A stretch of DNA of 64,000 nucleotides from Helicobacter brantae (GTDB lineage Bacteria; Campylobacterota; Campylobacteria; Campylobacterales; Helicobacteraceae): NCBI RefSeq assembly GCF_003364205.1, contig NZ_NXLV01000001.1, forward strand, positions 1 to 64,000, given 5' to 3'. Below, in pieces: positions 25,528-32,890 of this stretch (its first letter is position 1; every line of letters starts with the position of its first letter). The position numbers and the translations under genes were made by a program. The notes below the pieces were generated by a model. That model was not told the DNA's origin. It ran no database searches and saw nothing but the letters and a program-made list of their open reading frames with translations.

Positions 25528-26076
25528 GTGGTTGCACTTATAGATAACTATGATTCTTTTACTTACAATATTGTGCATTTTTTAGAAGAGCTTAGTTGTG
25601 AGGTGAGAGTCTATGAGGCTAGGGAGATAGGGGATTTATCAAATGCTTCTCATATCATCATCTCCCCAGGTGCAGGGAGTCCGAGTGAGGCGGTGGAGAG
25701 CTTGGGGGTGATAGAGAAGTATAAGGGGGTTAAGCCAATTTTAGGAATCTGTCTAGGACATCAGTGTATCGCTTATGCTTTTGGGGGGAGAGTGGGGAGA
25801 GGGAGTGAGCCAATTCAAGGCAAAACCTCAAAAGTGGATTTTGTAGAAAATGAGCTTTTTGTGGGGTGTAAGAGTGGGTTTGAGGTGATGAGGTATCACT
25901 CTTTGGTGGTGGAGAGTTTGGGGGAAGAGCTAGAGGGGATTGCTTGGAGTAGGGAAGATAGTGTCATTATGGCACTCAGACACAAAACACTCCCAATCTA
26001 TGGAGTGCAATTCCACCCAGAATCTATCCTCTCACAAAATGGACATTTACTGCTTGAGAATTTTTTGAGAATGTGA
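25528..26076 (+). CDS. Glutamine amidotransferase, anthranilate/aminodeoxychorismate synthase component II
   Basis: Class I glutamine amidotransferase of 182 residues that supplies ammonia for anthranilate (TrpG) or 4-amino-4-deoxychorismate (PabA). Visible: LIDNYDSFTYNIVHFL, SPGAGSP, the nucleophile elbow GICLGHQCIAYAFGG and the His/Glu pair in VQFHPESILSQNGHLLLENFL. Start is GTG directly after the stop of the DAHP synthase gene. No TrpE/PabB-type partner lies here, so trp or folate use cannot be told from context and the gene symbol is left open. Confidence 0.9.
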   Translation: MVALIDNYDSFTYNIVHFLEELSCEVRVYEAREIGDLSNASHIIISPGAGSPSEAVESLGVIEKYKGVKPILGICLGHQCIAYAFGGRVGRGSEPIQGKTSKVDFVENELFVGCKSGFEVMRYHSLVVESLGEELEGIAWSREDSVIMALRHKTLPIYGVQFHPESILSQNGHLLLENFLRM

Positions 26077-26087
26077 TGGAAAAAAGT

Positions 26088-26146
26088 TGTTTTGTTGTAA
26101 AAATCTAGTATAATCTCATTCACTTTCGAGGGCGGACTGACGCCCA
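26088..26146 (+). ncRNA. Promoter-hairpin element E1, putative small RNA at the 3' end of HEPN gene 1
   Basis: TTGTTT (26087-26092), TATAAT (26109-26114), then a hairpin GGGCG (26130-26134), loop GACTGA, CGCCC (26141-26145). RNA would begin near 26121, just 5' of the hairpin, and read against the 3' end of the HEPN gene, whose stop codon is 4 bases beyond the stem. The 55 bases TTTTGTTG...GCCCA recur almost unchanged (one difference) as E2 at 26923-26980, and related copies are E3 and E4. Confidence 0.6.
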
Positions 26147-26149
26147 CCT

Positions 26150-26845
26150 TTAAAATCCTTCTATTTTTATATCACGATACCTTTTCATCACTTTGTTGTT
26201 GATATTGTCAATCAAATCATCTAAAAAAGTCAAAATCATCTCAGGCATTATTCCTATGCTAGAACCATTTTCTTTGTGGGTAATGCGAGGATAGGGGATA
26301 TTGTCAATCTCTCTAGTTTTGAGTAAATTTTCCCAATGAAAAGCACGATTACGGATATTGCGTAAAAGGTTGAGGGCGATATTTACTTTGGCAACATTAG
26401 AGAGGTGGTGCTTTTTGCCATTGATATAGCAAAAATTGCGATTTCTCCAATGGTATTTTCTAAAATCCATTTTTTGCAAATCAAACATATAATGTCTTAT
26501 CTCATATTCTCCAATCAACCCCACAATTTCTCCAAGCATAAGAGAAGAGAGGATTTGATGAGGGGATAGGTCAAGGAGAGGGGCGTGAGTTTTGGGTTTG
26601 ATAAGTGCTAGACTTCTCTCGCTCTTTATCCATTGTTCCCCTATAAGTTTGCTAAGGCAGAAATCAAGCATATTTCTTAGATAGATTTCAATTTCTGCAA
26701 CCTTGTGTCCTGCTCTAAAGGCTAAAATGCGATTTTTGTAATAGCACTCTATATCATCTTGATAGCTTTGCAATCGTCTATGTGAGAGGATTGAGGCAAT
26801 ATCTAATCTAAATGAAGCAAGAGTATCTTTGGAAAGTTTTTGCAT
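26150..26845 (-). CDS. HEPN (Rx4H) Abi-like protein 1, candidate RNase toxin
   Basis: 231-residue basic, mostly helical, cytoplasmic protein without signal peptide. It carries an Rx4H motif, RNIRNRAFHWENLL with R165 and H170, the active-site signature of HEPN ribonucleases found in abortive-infection (Abi) and toxin proteins. Other blocks shared with the paralogue at 29881: EIEIYLRN-LDFCL, HQILSSLM-GE-GLI, HYMFDL, DFRKYHW-NRN, YINGKK and GIMPEMIL-FLDDLID. The start is set at ATG 26843-26845 behind AAAGGAG; 12 upstream in-frame codons lack an SD. Flanked by elements E1 and E2 and inserted between an aromatic and a molybdate operon. Toxicity and RNA partner are inference; which Abi family it belongs to is uncertain. 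Confidence 0.75.
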   Translation of the reverse strand: MQKLSKDTLASFRLDIASILSHRRLQSYQDDIECYYKNRILAFRAGHKVAEIEIYLRNMLDFCLSKLIGEQWIKSERSLALIKPKTHAPLLDLSPHQILSSLMLGEIVGLIGEYEIRHYMFDLQKMDFRKYHWRNRNFCYINGKKHHLSNVAKVNIALNLLRNIRNRAFHWENLLKTREIDNIPYPRITHKENGSSIGIMPEMILTFLDDLIDNINNKVMKRYRDIKIEGF

Positions 26846-26919
26846 TTTTGCTCCTTTGGAGGGTTTGCTAGATTGTAGCATATCGTAAAGAGAGGAGATG
26901 AATTGACAACTATAAAAAT

Positions 26920-26980
26920 ATTGTTTTGTTGTAAAAATCTAGTATAATCTCATTCACTTTCAAGGGCGGACTGACGCCCA
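26920..26980 (+). ncRNA. Promoter-hairpin element E2, near-identical direct repeat of E1
   Basis: TATAAT at 26943-26948, hairpin GGGCG (26964-26968), GACTGA, CGCCC (26975-26979). It differs from E1 at one base (CAAGGGCG against CGAGGGCG). Here it lies upstream of HEPN gene 1 and points towards modA. With E1 it brackets the HEPN gene as a direct repeat of about 55 bases. Confidence 0.6.
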
Positions 26981-27062
26981 TTTCTCTTGCTTTCATCTCA
27001 TCTTAAATCACTGAAATCAAAGCTCTTAGGTAGAATTAAACACATAAAATTATGTTAAACTT

Positions 27063-27086
27063 CGTTATATTTATAAATATATAACG
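27063..27086 (+). promoter_or_regulatory. ModE-type operator before modA
   Basis: CGTTATAT (27063-27070), 8 bases, ATATAACG (27079-27086): a perfect inverted repeat with the arms and spacing of the E. coli ModE site upstream of modABC (CGTTATAT-N8-ACATAACG). It ends 13 bases before the modA start codon, where a bound ModE-molybdate dimer would block transcription. Confidence 0.75.
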
Positions 27087-27099
27087 ACAAGGAGTGGAA

Positions 27100-27831
27100 A
27101 TGAGGGCTTTTGTGTGTAGTGCTCTTTTGGTTTTGGGACTTTGGGGAGGGGAGCTAAGAATCCTTGCAGCCGCCAATCTCAAAAATGTATTGGAAGAAAT
27201 CAAACAAGAGTTTTTAAAGAGCTATCCTGATGAGAATATCATCATCACTTATCTTTCTTCAGGCAAGGCTTACGCTCAAATCAAAAATGGCTTTGAGGCA
27301 GATTTGTTTTTCTCAGCTGATAGCAAAAAACCTCAAATGCTCTTTGATGAGGGAATGGCACTCCTAGAGCCTAGAGTGTATGCACTAGGCAAACTTGTAT
27401 TGTGTGCTATGGGAAATGTCAATATCTCAACCCCTTATGTGCTAAAAAGTAGTGAAAAAATCAAGCATATTGCCATAGCCAACCCCAAACTTGCCCCCTA
27501 TGGAGAAGCAGGGGTAGAGTATCTTAAAAGAGCCAAGCTTTATGAGAGTGTGCAAGATAAATTAGTCTATGGAGATTCTATTGGTCAGGCTCTAAACTTT
27601 GTCAGAAGTGGAAATGCTGAAGTGGGGCTAAATGCCCTCTCTTTGGTTATCAATGATTCAAAAATGAGCTATCTTATCTTAGATCCTGCCCTCTACTCTC
27701 CTATCAAGCAGTCTTTCATCATTCTCAAAAAGAGCAAAAACCAAGCTCTATCAAGGGCGTTTTCAAGATTTGTTTTGAGTAATGATGGGCAGGGGATTTT
27801 CCTCAAATATGGATATGAGAGAGGACAATGA
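27100..27831 (+). CDS. modA: Periplasmic molybdate-binding protein ModA
   Basis: Binds molybdate/tungstate and delivers it to ModBC. The 243-residue protein starts MRAFVCSALLVLGLWGGELRILAAANL, a signal peptide cleaved about residue 18. Family features: AAANLKNVLEEI, YLSSGKAYAQIKNGFEADLFFSADSKKP, IAIANPKLAPYGEAGVEYL, YGDSIGQALNFVRSGNAEVGLNALSLV. Start ATG 27100 lies 5 bases after AAGGAG (a GTG at 27094 overlaps the SD). The operator at 27063-27086 suggests repression by ModE with molybdate. Its stop overlaps the next start (ATGA), heading the operon modA, molbindin, modB, modC. Confidence 0.93.
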   Translation: MRAFVCSALLVLGLWGGELRILAAANLKNVLEEIKQEFLKSYPDENIIITYLSSGKAYAQIKNGFEADLFFSADSKKPQMLFDEGMALLEPRVYALGKLVLCAMGNVNISTPYVLKSSEKIKHIAIANPKLAPYGEAGVEYLKRAKLYESVQDKLVYGDSIGQALNFVRSGNAEVGLNALSLVINDSKMSYLILDPALYSPIKQSFIILKKSKNQALSRAFSRFVLSNDGQGIFLKYGYERGQ

Positions 27832-28217
27832 ATCAACTCATCGGAGAGATTGTCGCTATCAAAGAGGCTGAGGGGATTGCATTTATCAAAGTGCAAGGAG
27901 AGGGGTTTGTCTTGGGAGTGATGACTTTGAGGGGTGGATTAGGAGTGGGGGAGAGAGTGAGGGCAAGTTTCAAAGAAAGTGATGTGATGGTGGCTCATAA
28001 ACAAAGTGAGAAAATCAGTGCAAGAAATAAATTCCTCTCTCCTATTTTCTCAATTACGCATAATGAAGTCCTAGCAAGAGTGAAGTTTGAGTTTTGTGGA
28101 GGGGAGATTAGCTCTCTTATCTCTTATGAGGCGTGCAAAGAGCTAGGGATAGAGGTGGGGGAGGAGTTTTTTTGGTTTGTCAAATCCAATGAGATTATCC
28201 TTGAGAGGCTTGGTTAA
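27828..28217 (+). CDS. Two-domain molbindin/TOBE protein in the mod operon
   Basis: 129 residues that look like two tandem Mop/TOBE domains of about 65 residues each (QLIGEIVAIKEAEGIAFIKVQGEGFVLGVM and ARNKFLSPIFSITHNEVLARVKFEFCGGEISSLIS...ELGIEVGEEFFWFVKSNEIIL). Such domains bind molybdate and are found in molbindins and in the C-terminal half of ModE. There is no N-terminal winged helix, so it cannot be a full ModE repressor; a storage role or an effector-binding partner is more likely. Campylobacter jejuni has a comparable gene inside its mod operon. Overlaps modA by four bases and modB by one. Confidence 0.8.
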   Translation: MNQLIGEIVAIKEAEGIAFIKVQGEGFVLGVMTLRGGLGVGERVRASFKESDVMVAHKQSEKISARNKFLSPIFSITHNEVLARVKFEFCGGEISSLISYEACKELGIEVGEEFFWFVKSNEIILERLG

Positions 28218-28885
28218 TGTTTGTTGAGACGATGACGCTTACTTTTGCTCTAGCATTTTTGACGATGATTATCTTGCTTCCTATTGGGATTTTGGCAGGG
28301 TATTATTTTTATTATTCCAAAGGGTGGCTTAAACTTGTTTTTGAGGTTTTGGTGTGGCTTCCTTTGGTTTTGCCTCCCACGGTGCTAGGATTCTATCTCC
28401 TCCTTGCCCTCTCTCCCCAAAGCCCTTTGGGAGCTTTTTTGCTTGAGCATTTTAATGTGAAGCTTGTATTTAGCTTTGGAGGGATTTTGCTAGGAAGCGT
28501 GATTTTTGGGCTTCCTTTTATGATACAGCCTATCAAAAGTGGCTTATTTGCTTTGAGTGATAATCTTCAGAGAGCGAGTTTTACACTTGGCAGAGGCAAA
28601 CTCTACACGCTTTTTAAAGTCTTGCTTCCCAATATCAAGCCCTCTATTTTGATTGCGTGTGTGGGGACTTTTATTCACGCTGTGGGGGAGTTTGGGGTGG
28701 TGATGATGATAGGGGGGAATATTGAGGGCAAAACAAAAGTGGCAAGTATTGCTATTGTTGATGAGGTGGAGATGATTAACTACTCTTTGGCTCATCAATA
28801 CGCCCTAACCCTCTTTCTCACTAGCTTTATTTTGCTTTTTGTAATGCTCTATATTAATAAAAGGTTTTTGAATGATAGAGCTTGA
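28217..28885 (+). CDS. modB: Molybdate ABC transporter permease ModB
   Basis: Inner-membrane channel of the molybdate importer. The 222-residue protein has about five membrane helices and the EAA loop NLQRASFTLGRGKLYTLFKVLLPNIKPSI that docks on the ATPase; WLPLVLPPTVLGFYLL and GEFGVVMMIGGNIEGKTKVASIAI are highly typical of ModB. It starts one base inside the preceding stop (TAATG) and overlaps modC by 14 bases. Confidence 0.94.
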   Translation: MFVETMTLTFALAFLTMIILLPIGILAGYYFYYSKGWLKLVFEVLVWLPLVLPPTVLGFYLLLALSPQSPLGAFLLEHFNVKLVFSFGGILLGSVIFGLPFMIQPIKSGLFALSDNLQRASFTLGRGKLYTLFKVLLPNIKPSILIACVGTFIHAVGEFGVVMMIGGNIEGKTKVASIAIVDEVEMINYSLAHQYALTLFLTSFILLFVMLYINKRFLNDRA

Positions 28886-29726
28886 CTTTTGCAAATCCCT
28901 CAATGGGGCAAATGGGGAGTTTGTGCTAGAGGTGAGAGAGAATATCGCTCTTGGCTCAAGAGTGGCGTTTTTTGGCAAAAGTGGAGTAGGCAAAAGCACG
29001 ATATTAAAAGTCTTGGCAGGATTAGAAGAGATAGAGAGTGGGAGAGTTGTTGTGGGGGGAGAGGTGTGGAGTGAGAGGGGATTTAGTTTGCCACCACAGA
29101 GGAGAGGGGTGGGCTTTGTGTTTCAAGACTATTCCCTCTTCCCCAATCTCTCTGTATTTGAAAATATCGCTTATGGCAAGGGAGCAAGTAAGGAGAGGGT
29201 GGAGAGACTTATAGAGATAATGGAGCTAGGGGCATTGTGTGAGTTTAAGCCTAGCAAACTCTCAGGGGGGCAATCTCAAAGAGTGGCTATCGCTAGGGCT
29301 TTGGCAAGTAGTCCAAAGATTTTGCTTCTTGATGAGCCATTTTCAGCCCTTGATAGTGGGATAAAAAACAAGCTTTTAAATGAAGTGTTGGGATTGCAAA
29401 AGGAGTTGGGATTTACTCTCATTTTGGTAAGCCACGATATTGGGGAGGTGTATCGCTTGAGTGAGGAGGTTTTGCTTATGAATGAGGGCAAAGTCATCTC
29501 TCGCTCCTCTCCCAAAGGAGCTTTTGGCAAGAACAATATCCAGCTTATCGCCCAAGTGCTAGAGATTAAGAAAAATGATTTGGTGTGTGAGGTGTGTGTG
29601 CTAGTGGGGGGAGAGGTATTGAGCTTTGTAGCTCATAGTGATGAGCTAGAGGGGATAGAGGTGGGAGAGAGTGTGGAAGTGGTGCTAAAGTCCTTTTCTC
29701 CGATGATTAGAAAAATTTTTGAGTAA
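28872..29726 (+). CDS. modC: Molybdate ABC transporter ATP-binding protein ModC
   Basis: ATPase of the molybdate importer, 284 residues. Walker A GKSGVGKSTILKVL, Q-loop FVFQDYSLFPNLSVFENIAYG, signature LSGGQSQRVAIARAL, Walker B ILLLDEPFSALD and switch His in LVSHDIGEVYRL. The region after about residue 230 (NIQLIAQVLEIKKNDLVCEV... VGESVEVVLKSFSPMIRK) is the TOBE-like regulatory domain. Shorter than the 350-residue E. coli protein because only one TOBE unit is present; the separate molbindin gene may compensate. Last gene of the operon; elements E3 and E4 follow. Confidence 0.93.
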   Translation: MIELDFCKSLNGANGEFVLEVRENIALGSRVAFFGKSGVGKSTILKVLAGLEEIESGRVVVGGEVWSERGFSLPPQRRGVGFVFQDYSLFPNLSVFENIAYGKGASKERVERLIEIMELGALCEFKPSKLSGGQSQRVAIARALASSPKILLLDEPFSALDSGIKNKLLNEVLGLQKELGFTLILVSHDIGEVYRLSEEVLLMNEGKVISRSSPKGAFGKNNIQLIAQVLEIKKNDLVCEVCVLVGGEVLSFVAHSDELEGIEVGESVEVVLKSFSPMIRKIFE

Positions 29727-29737
29727 AAGTATAAAAA

Positions 29738-29780
29738 AATGTGGTAGAATTTCGTATTTTCAAGGGCGAACTAGCGCCCA
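29738..29780 (+). ncRNA. Promoter-hairpin element E3
   Basis: TAGAAT -10 box (29745-29750), then hairpin GGGCG (29764-29768), loop AACTAG, CGCCC (29775-29779). It begins 12 bases past the modC stop and points to HEPN gene 2. Same layout as E1/E2 but another loop sequence. Confidence 0.55.
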
Positions 29781-29847
29781 CCCTTTCTGAAAATCTCTTA
29801 TCTTTAATTAGCACAATCTATCAACAACTCCAAAAAAGTTTTTTGAT

Positions 29848-29890
29848 TTTATAGTAAAATTCTATATTTTCGAGGGTGAACTAGCACCCA
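29848..29890 (+). ncRNA. Promoter-hairpin element E4, overlapping the stop of HEPN gene 2
   Basis: TAAAAT -10 box (29855-29860), hairpin GGGTG (29874-29878), loop AACTAG, CACCC (29885-29889). Compared with E3 the fourth pair is changed from C-G to T-A on both sides, keeping the stem. The stem contains the HEPN gene 2 stop codon (complement of 29881-29883) and its last two codons. Confidence 0.6.
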
Positions 29891-30573
29891 CCTTTTCTAA
29901 TACATTCTTTTATCACTTCATTTCCGATACAATCTATCAAATCATCTAAAAACTCTAAAATCATTTCAGGCATTACCCCTATTGTTGAATTGTTTTCTTT
30001 ATGAGTAAGGCGAGGAAATATATCCCCATTATCTTTTTTTGTAACCTTGAATAGATTTTCCCAATGAAATGCACGATTGCGAATGTTGCGAATCAGATTG
30101 AGAACAATTGCGTTTTTATCAATATTGGAAAATGCCACCTTTTTTCCATTGATATACCCATAGTTGCGATTGCTCCAATGATATTTTCTAAAATCAAAAT
30201 CTCTCAAATCAAACATATAGTGCTTGATTCCATAGGCATTGATAAGTCCGATAAGTTCTCCAAACATAAGACTTGAGAGGATTTGATGAGGATAGAGGGC
30301 TGGGAGTGGAATATGTGTTTTTTGCTTGATAAGACATAAACTCTTTTCACTCTTTATCCAATCCTCCCCCTCAATTTCTCTAAGACAAAAATCAAGCTTA
30401 TTGCGTAAGTAGATTTCAAGCGTGGCGATTCTTTTCCCTGATTGAAAAGCTAAAAAGAGATTTTCATAGTGCCTCTCTATGCTTCCCTCATAGCCCTCTA
30501 GCCTTTTTGGTGAGAGGATAGAGATAGCGTCTTTGTCAAATGTCCTTAGAGTGTCAAGTGGGATTTTTCTCAT
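29881..30573 (-). CDS. HEPN (Rx4H) Abi-like protein 2, candidate RNase toxin
   Basis: 230-residue paralogue of the protein at 26150. The two align without gaps for the first 170 residues, sharing EIYLRN-LDFCL, HQILSSLM-GE-IGLI, KHYMFDL, DFRKYHW-NRN and YINGKK. The Rx4H motif is RNIRNRAFHWENLF (R165, H170). The start is the ATG at 30571-30573 behind AAAGGAG; the open frame upstream has no ribosome site. The last residues, KGGC, are written by the complementary strand of hairpin E4. The gene stands after the mod operon with E3 and E4 reading towards it. Predicted HEPN RNase regulated by, or acting with, the small RNA; the role in phage defence or as toxin is inference from the family. Confidence 0.75.
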   Translation of the reverse strand: MRKIPLDTLRTFDKDAISILSPKRLEGYEGSIERHYENLFLAFQSGKRIATLEIYLRNKLDFCLREIEGEDWIKSEKSLCLIKQKTHIPLPALYPHQILSSLMFGELIGLINAYGIKHYMFDLRDFDFRKYHWSNRNYGYINGKKVAFSNIDKNAIVLNLIRNIRNRAFHWENLFKVTKKDNGDIFPRLTHKENNSTIGVMPEMILEFLDDLIDCIGNEVIKECIRKGGC

Positions 30574-30640
30574 CAAAACTCCTTTGCTTGAGCTTTGTGG
30601 ATTGTAGCATATCTTAGAGAGTGGGAGAGGATAGAGGAGG

Positions 30641-31834
30641 TTAATCACTGCTCCTATACCTAAATTGCCCTTTTTTTAGCACCATTTTTAGCCCACCGAT
30701 TCCAAAAAGCCACCGATTTTCAATGCTATTTTTCACAAATGCACTTAGCTCTCCGCTAATCTTTTTGCCAAAGACGACTCCCACGCCATCAAGGTGTCCG
30801 ATAGAGCAAACTGAACCTCGATTGATAAACTTAAAATCTTCAAAGTGGGTTTTGCCCCCTAGCTTGTCAGCCAAAAGATTTCCCACATACTCTCCCATTT
30901 GTGTGGCAAGTTGAGCTGTGGGGACATAGATGACATCTTTTTGGGCATAAATCGCACAATCCCCCACTACATAGATATTCTCATAATCTATGCTTTTGAG
31001 TTTGCTATCGACTTTGAGCCTTCCTTTTTGATTTTCTATCTTTGAGTAATGCTCGATACTATCATTTCCCTTTACTCCTGCACTCCAAAGGATTGTATTC
31101 CCATAGATTTTGCTCTCCACTCCATCACAAGAGATAAGCACCCCATCACTATGGCACTCTAGCACACTTGTTTGATTGTGGAGTGTTACCCCTAGAGCAG
31201 TGAGTTTGCTCTCGGTTTTGTCTTTGAGGCTTTGAGGGAAGACAGGCAAGACATTGCTAGAGCGTCCAATACAAGAGATTTGCACATCTTTGGGATTGAT
31301 TCCATAGATTTTACAAAGTCTTGGCACATCACTTGCAAGCTCAGCACTAAACTCAATGCCTGTAAGCCCACTTCCACAAATGATGAAAGAGAGATCGTTT
31401 TTATCTTGGGTGATATGATAATCTTTGAACTTTCTTTCAATATGTTTGCATAGTCTTAGAGAAGCATTGAGTGAGGAGAGTTTGAAAGCGTGTTCTTTCA
31501 CTCCCTTGATCCCAAAATCATCAGGTTTGAACCCTAGAGCAATGACTAAAATATCATAAGGATACTCTCCAAGTTTGCCGATGAGCTTGTTATCTTGGGG
31601 GCAGATCTCCATCACTTTGTCTTTGATGAAAGAGACTTTTTTGAGAAGAGGGCGATAGTAGATTTTGGCTTTTCTCTCTCCTAGTGTGCCTACGGCGATT
31701 TTGTGCAAAAGCGTGGTTTGATAGTGGTAATCGTGTTTTGAGATAAGAGTGATTTCTGCATTTGGATTGCGTTTTTGGAGTGTGAGGGCGGTTTTCAGCC
31801 CACCATATCCTCCACCTGCGATTAAGATTTTCAT
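30641..31834 (-). CDS. ndh: Type II NADH:quinone dehydrogenase-like flavoprotein (NDH-2)
   Basis: Non-proton-pumping FAD enzyme on the inner membrane passing electrons from NAD(P)H to quinone. The 397-residue protein begins MKILIAGGGYGGLKTALTLQ (FAD dinucleotide loop); a second nucleotide fold lies around FIICGSGLTGIEFSAELA, and NIYVVGDCA plus PTAQLATQMGEYVGNLL match NDH-2. C-terminal segment ENRWLFGIGGLKMVLKKG could be the amphipathic membrane anchor. Start is placed at ATG 31832-31834, 7 bases after AAGGA; another ATG two codons earlier abuts the SD. Helicobacter normally uses complex I with a different electron donor, so an NDH-2 here may act in redox balance. Family assignment is solid, substrate less so. 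Confidence 0.82.
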   Translation of the reverse strand: MKILIAGGGYGGLKTALTLQKRNPNAEITLISKHDYHYQTTLLHKIAVGTLGERKAKIYYRPLLKKVSFIKDKVMEICPQDNKLIGKLGEYPYDILVIALGFKPDDFGIKGVKEHAFKLSSLNASLRLCKHIERKFKDYHITQDKNDLSFIICGSGLTGIEFSAELASDVPRLCKIYGINPKDVQISCIGRSSNVLPVFPQSLKDKTESKLTALGVTLHNQTSVLECHSDGVLISCDGVESKIYGNTILWSAGVKGNDSIEHYSKIENQKGRLKVDSKLKSIDYENIYVVGDCAIYAQKDVIYVPTAQLATQMGEYVGNLLADKLGGKTHFEDFKFINRGSVCSIGHLDGVGVVFGKKISGELSAFVKNSIENRWLFGIGGLKMVLKKGQFRYRSSD

Positions 31835-31990
31835 TATCATTTCCTTTTGGGGCAAAATAAAAGGGTGGAACTCTAAAATTTTTGAGTGAATAAAAAAACA
31901 ACTTTGTATAAGTTTTTGAGAAAAATTATACTTTTGGGGATAAAAAGAAAAATTCAAAGGCAAATTTACGCTAAAATCTTGGCTTCCTTT

Positions 31991-32058
31991 TTGGCTTTGC
32001 CAAAGCAATACGCACACGCTAATTCTTCAAGAGTTGCCCTGAAGGGCTAAGGAGCGTG
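31991..32058 (+). promoter_or_regulatory. Structured leader of rpsB-tsf
   Basis: Three nested or successive folds precede rpsB: TTGGC-TTT-GCCAA (31991-32003), an outer CACGCT/AGCGTG pair (32015-32020 with 32053-32058) and an inner GCCCT-GA-AGGGC (32036-32047). Ribosomal protein S2 represses its own mRNA in other bacteria; this leader is a candidate site. The rest of the 260-base gap is AT-rich with no gene seen. Confidence 0.4.
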
Positions 32059-32095
32059 GAGGAACAAACTCAAAACATTACTAAGGAGAAGCCCT

Positions 32096-32890
32096 ATGGT
32101 TACAATGAAAGACCTACTAGAGTGTGGTGTTCATTTCGGACATCAGACAAGAAGATGGAATCCAAAGATGAAAAGATTTATCTTTGGTGTGAGAAAAAAT
32201 ATCCACATTATCGATTTGCAAAAGACAATTCGATACTTCAGATATACATACAATATCGTTCGTGATGCAGCGGCTGAGGGAAAAACGATTATGTTTGTAG
32301 GGACAAAAAAACAAGCAAGTGAGACACTTAAGCAATACGCTGAGAGTGTGAATGTGCCTTATGTCAATTACCGATGGCTTGGTGGAATGCTTACAAACTT
32401 CAGCACAATTAAGCGATCTGTAAGAAAGCTAGAAGTGATTGAAGAGATGGAAGCAAGCGGACAAATTGATTTGCTTACTAAGAAAGAAAAGCTAATGCTT
32501 ATGAGAAAAAAAGAAAAGCTCAACAAATATCTTGGTGGTGTTCGCCATATGAAAAAAGCTCCTGATATGATTTTTGTCATTGATGCAGCAAAAGAGAAAA
32601 TCGCAGTGGCAGAGGCTAGAAGACTTGGAATCCCTGTGGTTGCACCTATTGATACAAACTGCGATCCTGATATGATTGATTATCCAATCCCAGGAAATGA
32701 TGATGCGATTCGCTCAATTCAACTTTTCTGCAAAGAAATGGCTGAAGCGATTACTGAAGGTCGTGCGATGGCAGGTGGAGAGGGAGAACAAGCTCCAATC
32801 GAAACTGCTCCTGCAAGTGAGGAAGAGAAGCAAGAAGTGCTTGATGAAGTAACAGCTGAGATTGAGAAAGAAATGAAGGGAGATGCGTAA
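32096..32890 (+). CDS. rpsB: 30S ribosomal protein S2
   Basis: Structural protein of the small subunit, joined late in assembly. The 264-residue protein has all S2 landmarks: [85 protein letters not shown] and [11 protein letters not shown]. An acidic tail of about 35 residues ([21 protein letters not shown]) is common in this phylum. Start behind AAGGAG. It overlaps tsf by one base, forming the standard rpsB-tsf operon. Confidence 0.98.
   Translation: MVTMKDLLECGVHFGHQTRRWNPKMKRFIFGVRKNIHIIDLQKTIRYFRYTYNIVRDAAAEGKTIMFVGTKKQASETLKQYAESVNVPYVNYRWLGGMLTNFSTIKRSVRKLEVIEEMEASGQIDLLTKKEKLMLMRKKEKLNKYLGGVRHMKKAPDMIFVIDAAKEKIAVAEARRLGIPVVAPIDTNCDPDMIDYPIPGNDDAIRSIQLFCKEMAEAITEGRAMAGGEGEQAPIETAPASEEEKQEVLDEVTAEIEKEMKGDA

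Noticed and set aside
26130-26145. E hairpins as plain intrinsic terminators
   Set aside because: No T run follows on either strand; a -10 box sits at a constant distance before each, and E2 is not at a gene end.
26088-29890. Elements E1-E4 as a CRISPR array
   Set aside because: The four copies are not regularly spaced, have no spacers between them and each has its own -10 box; no Cas genes are present.
30574-30648. N-terminal extension of HEPN protein 2 (and of protein 1 at 26846-26881)
   Set aside because: The extensions differ between the paralogues, whereas similarity begins at the internal ATG that follows AAAGGAG in both.
31835-32017. N-terminal extension of the NDH-2 frame
   Set aside because: The 59-61 extra codons have no family similarity, and the FAD motif starts right after the internal ATG with an SD.
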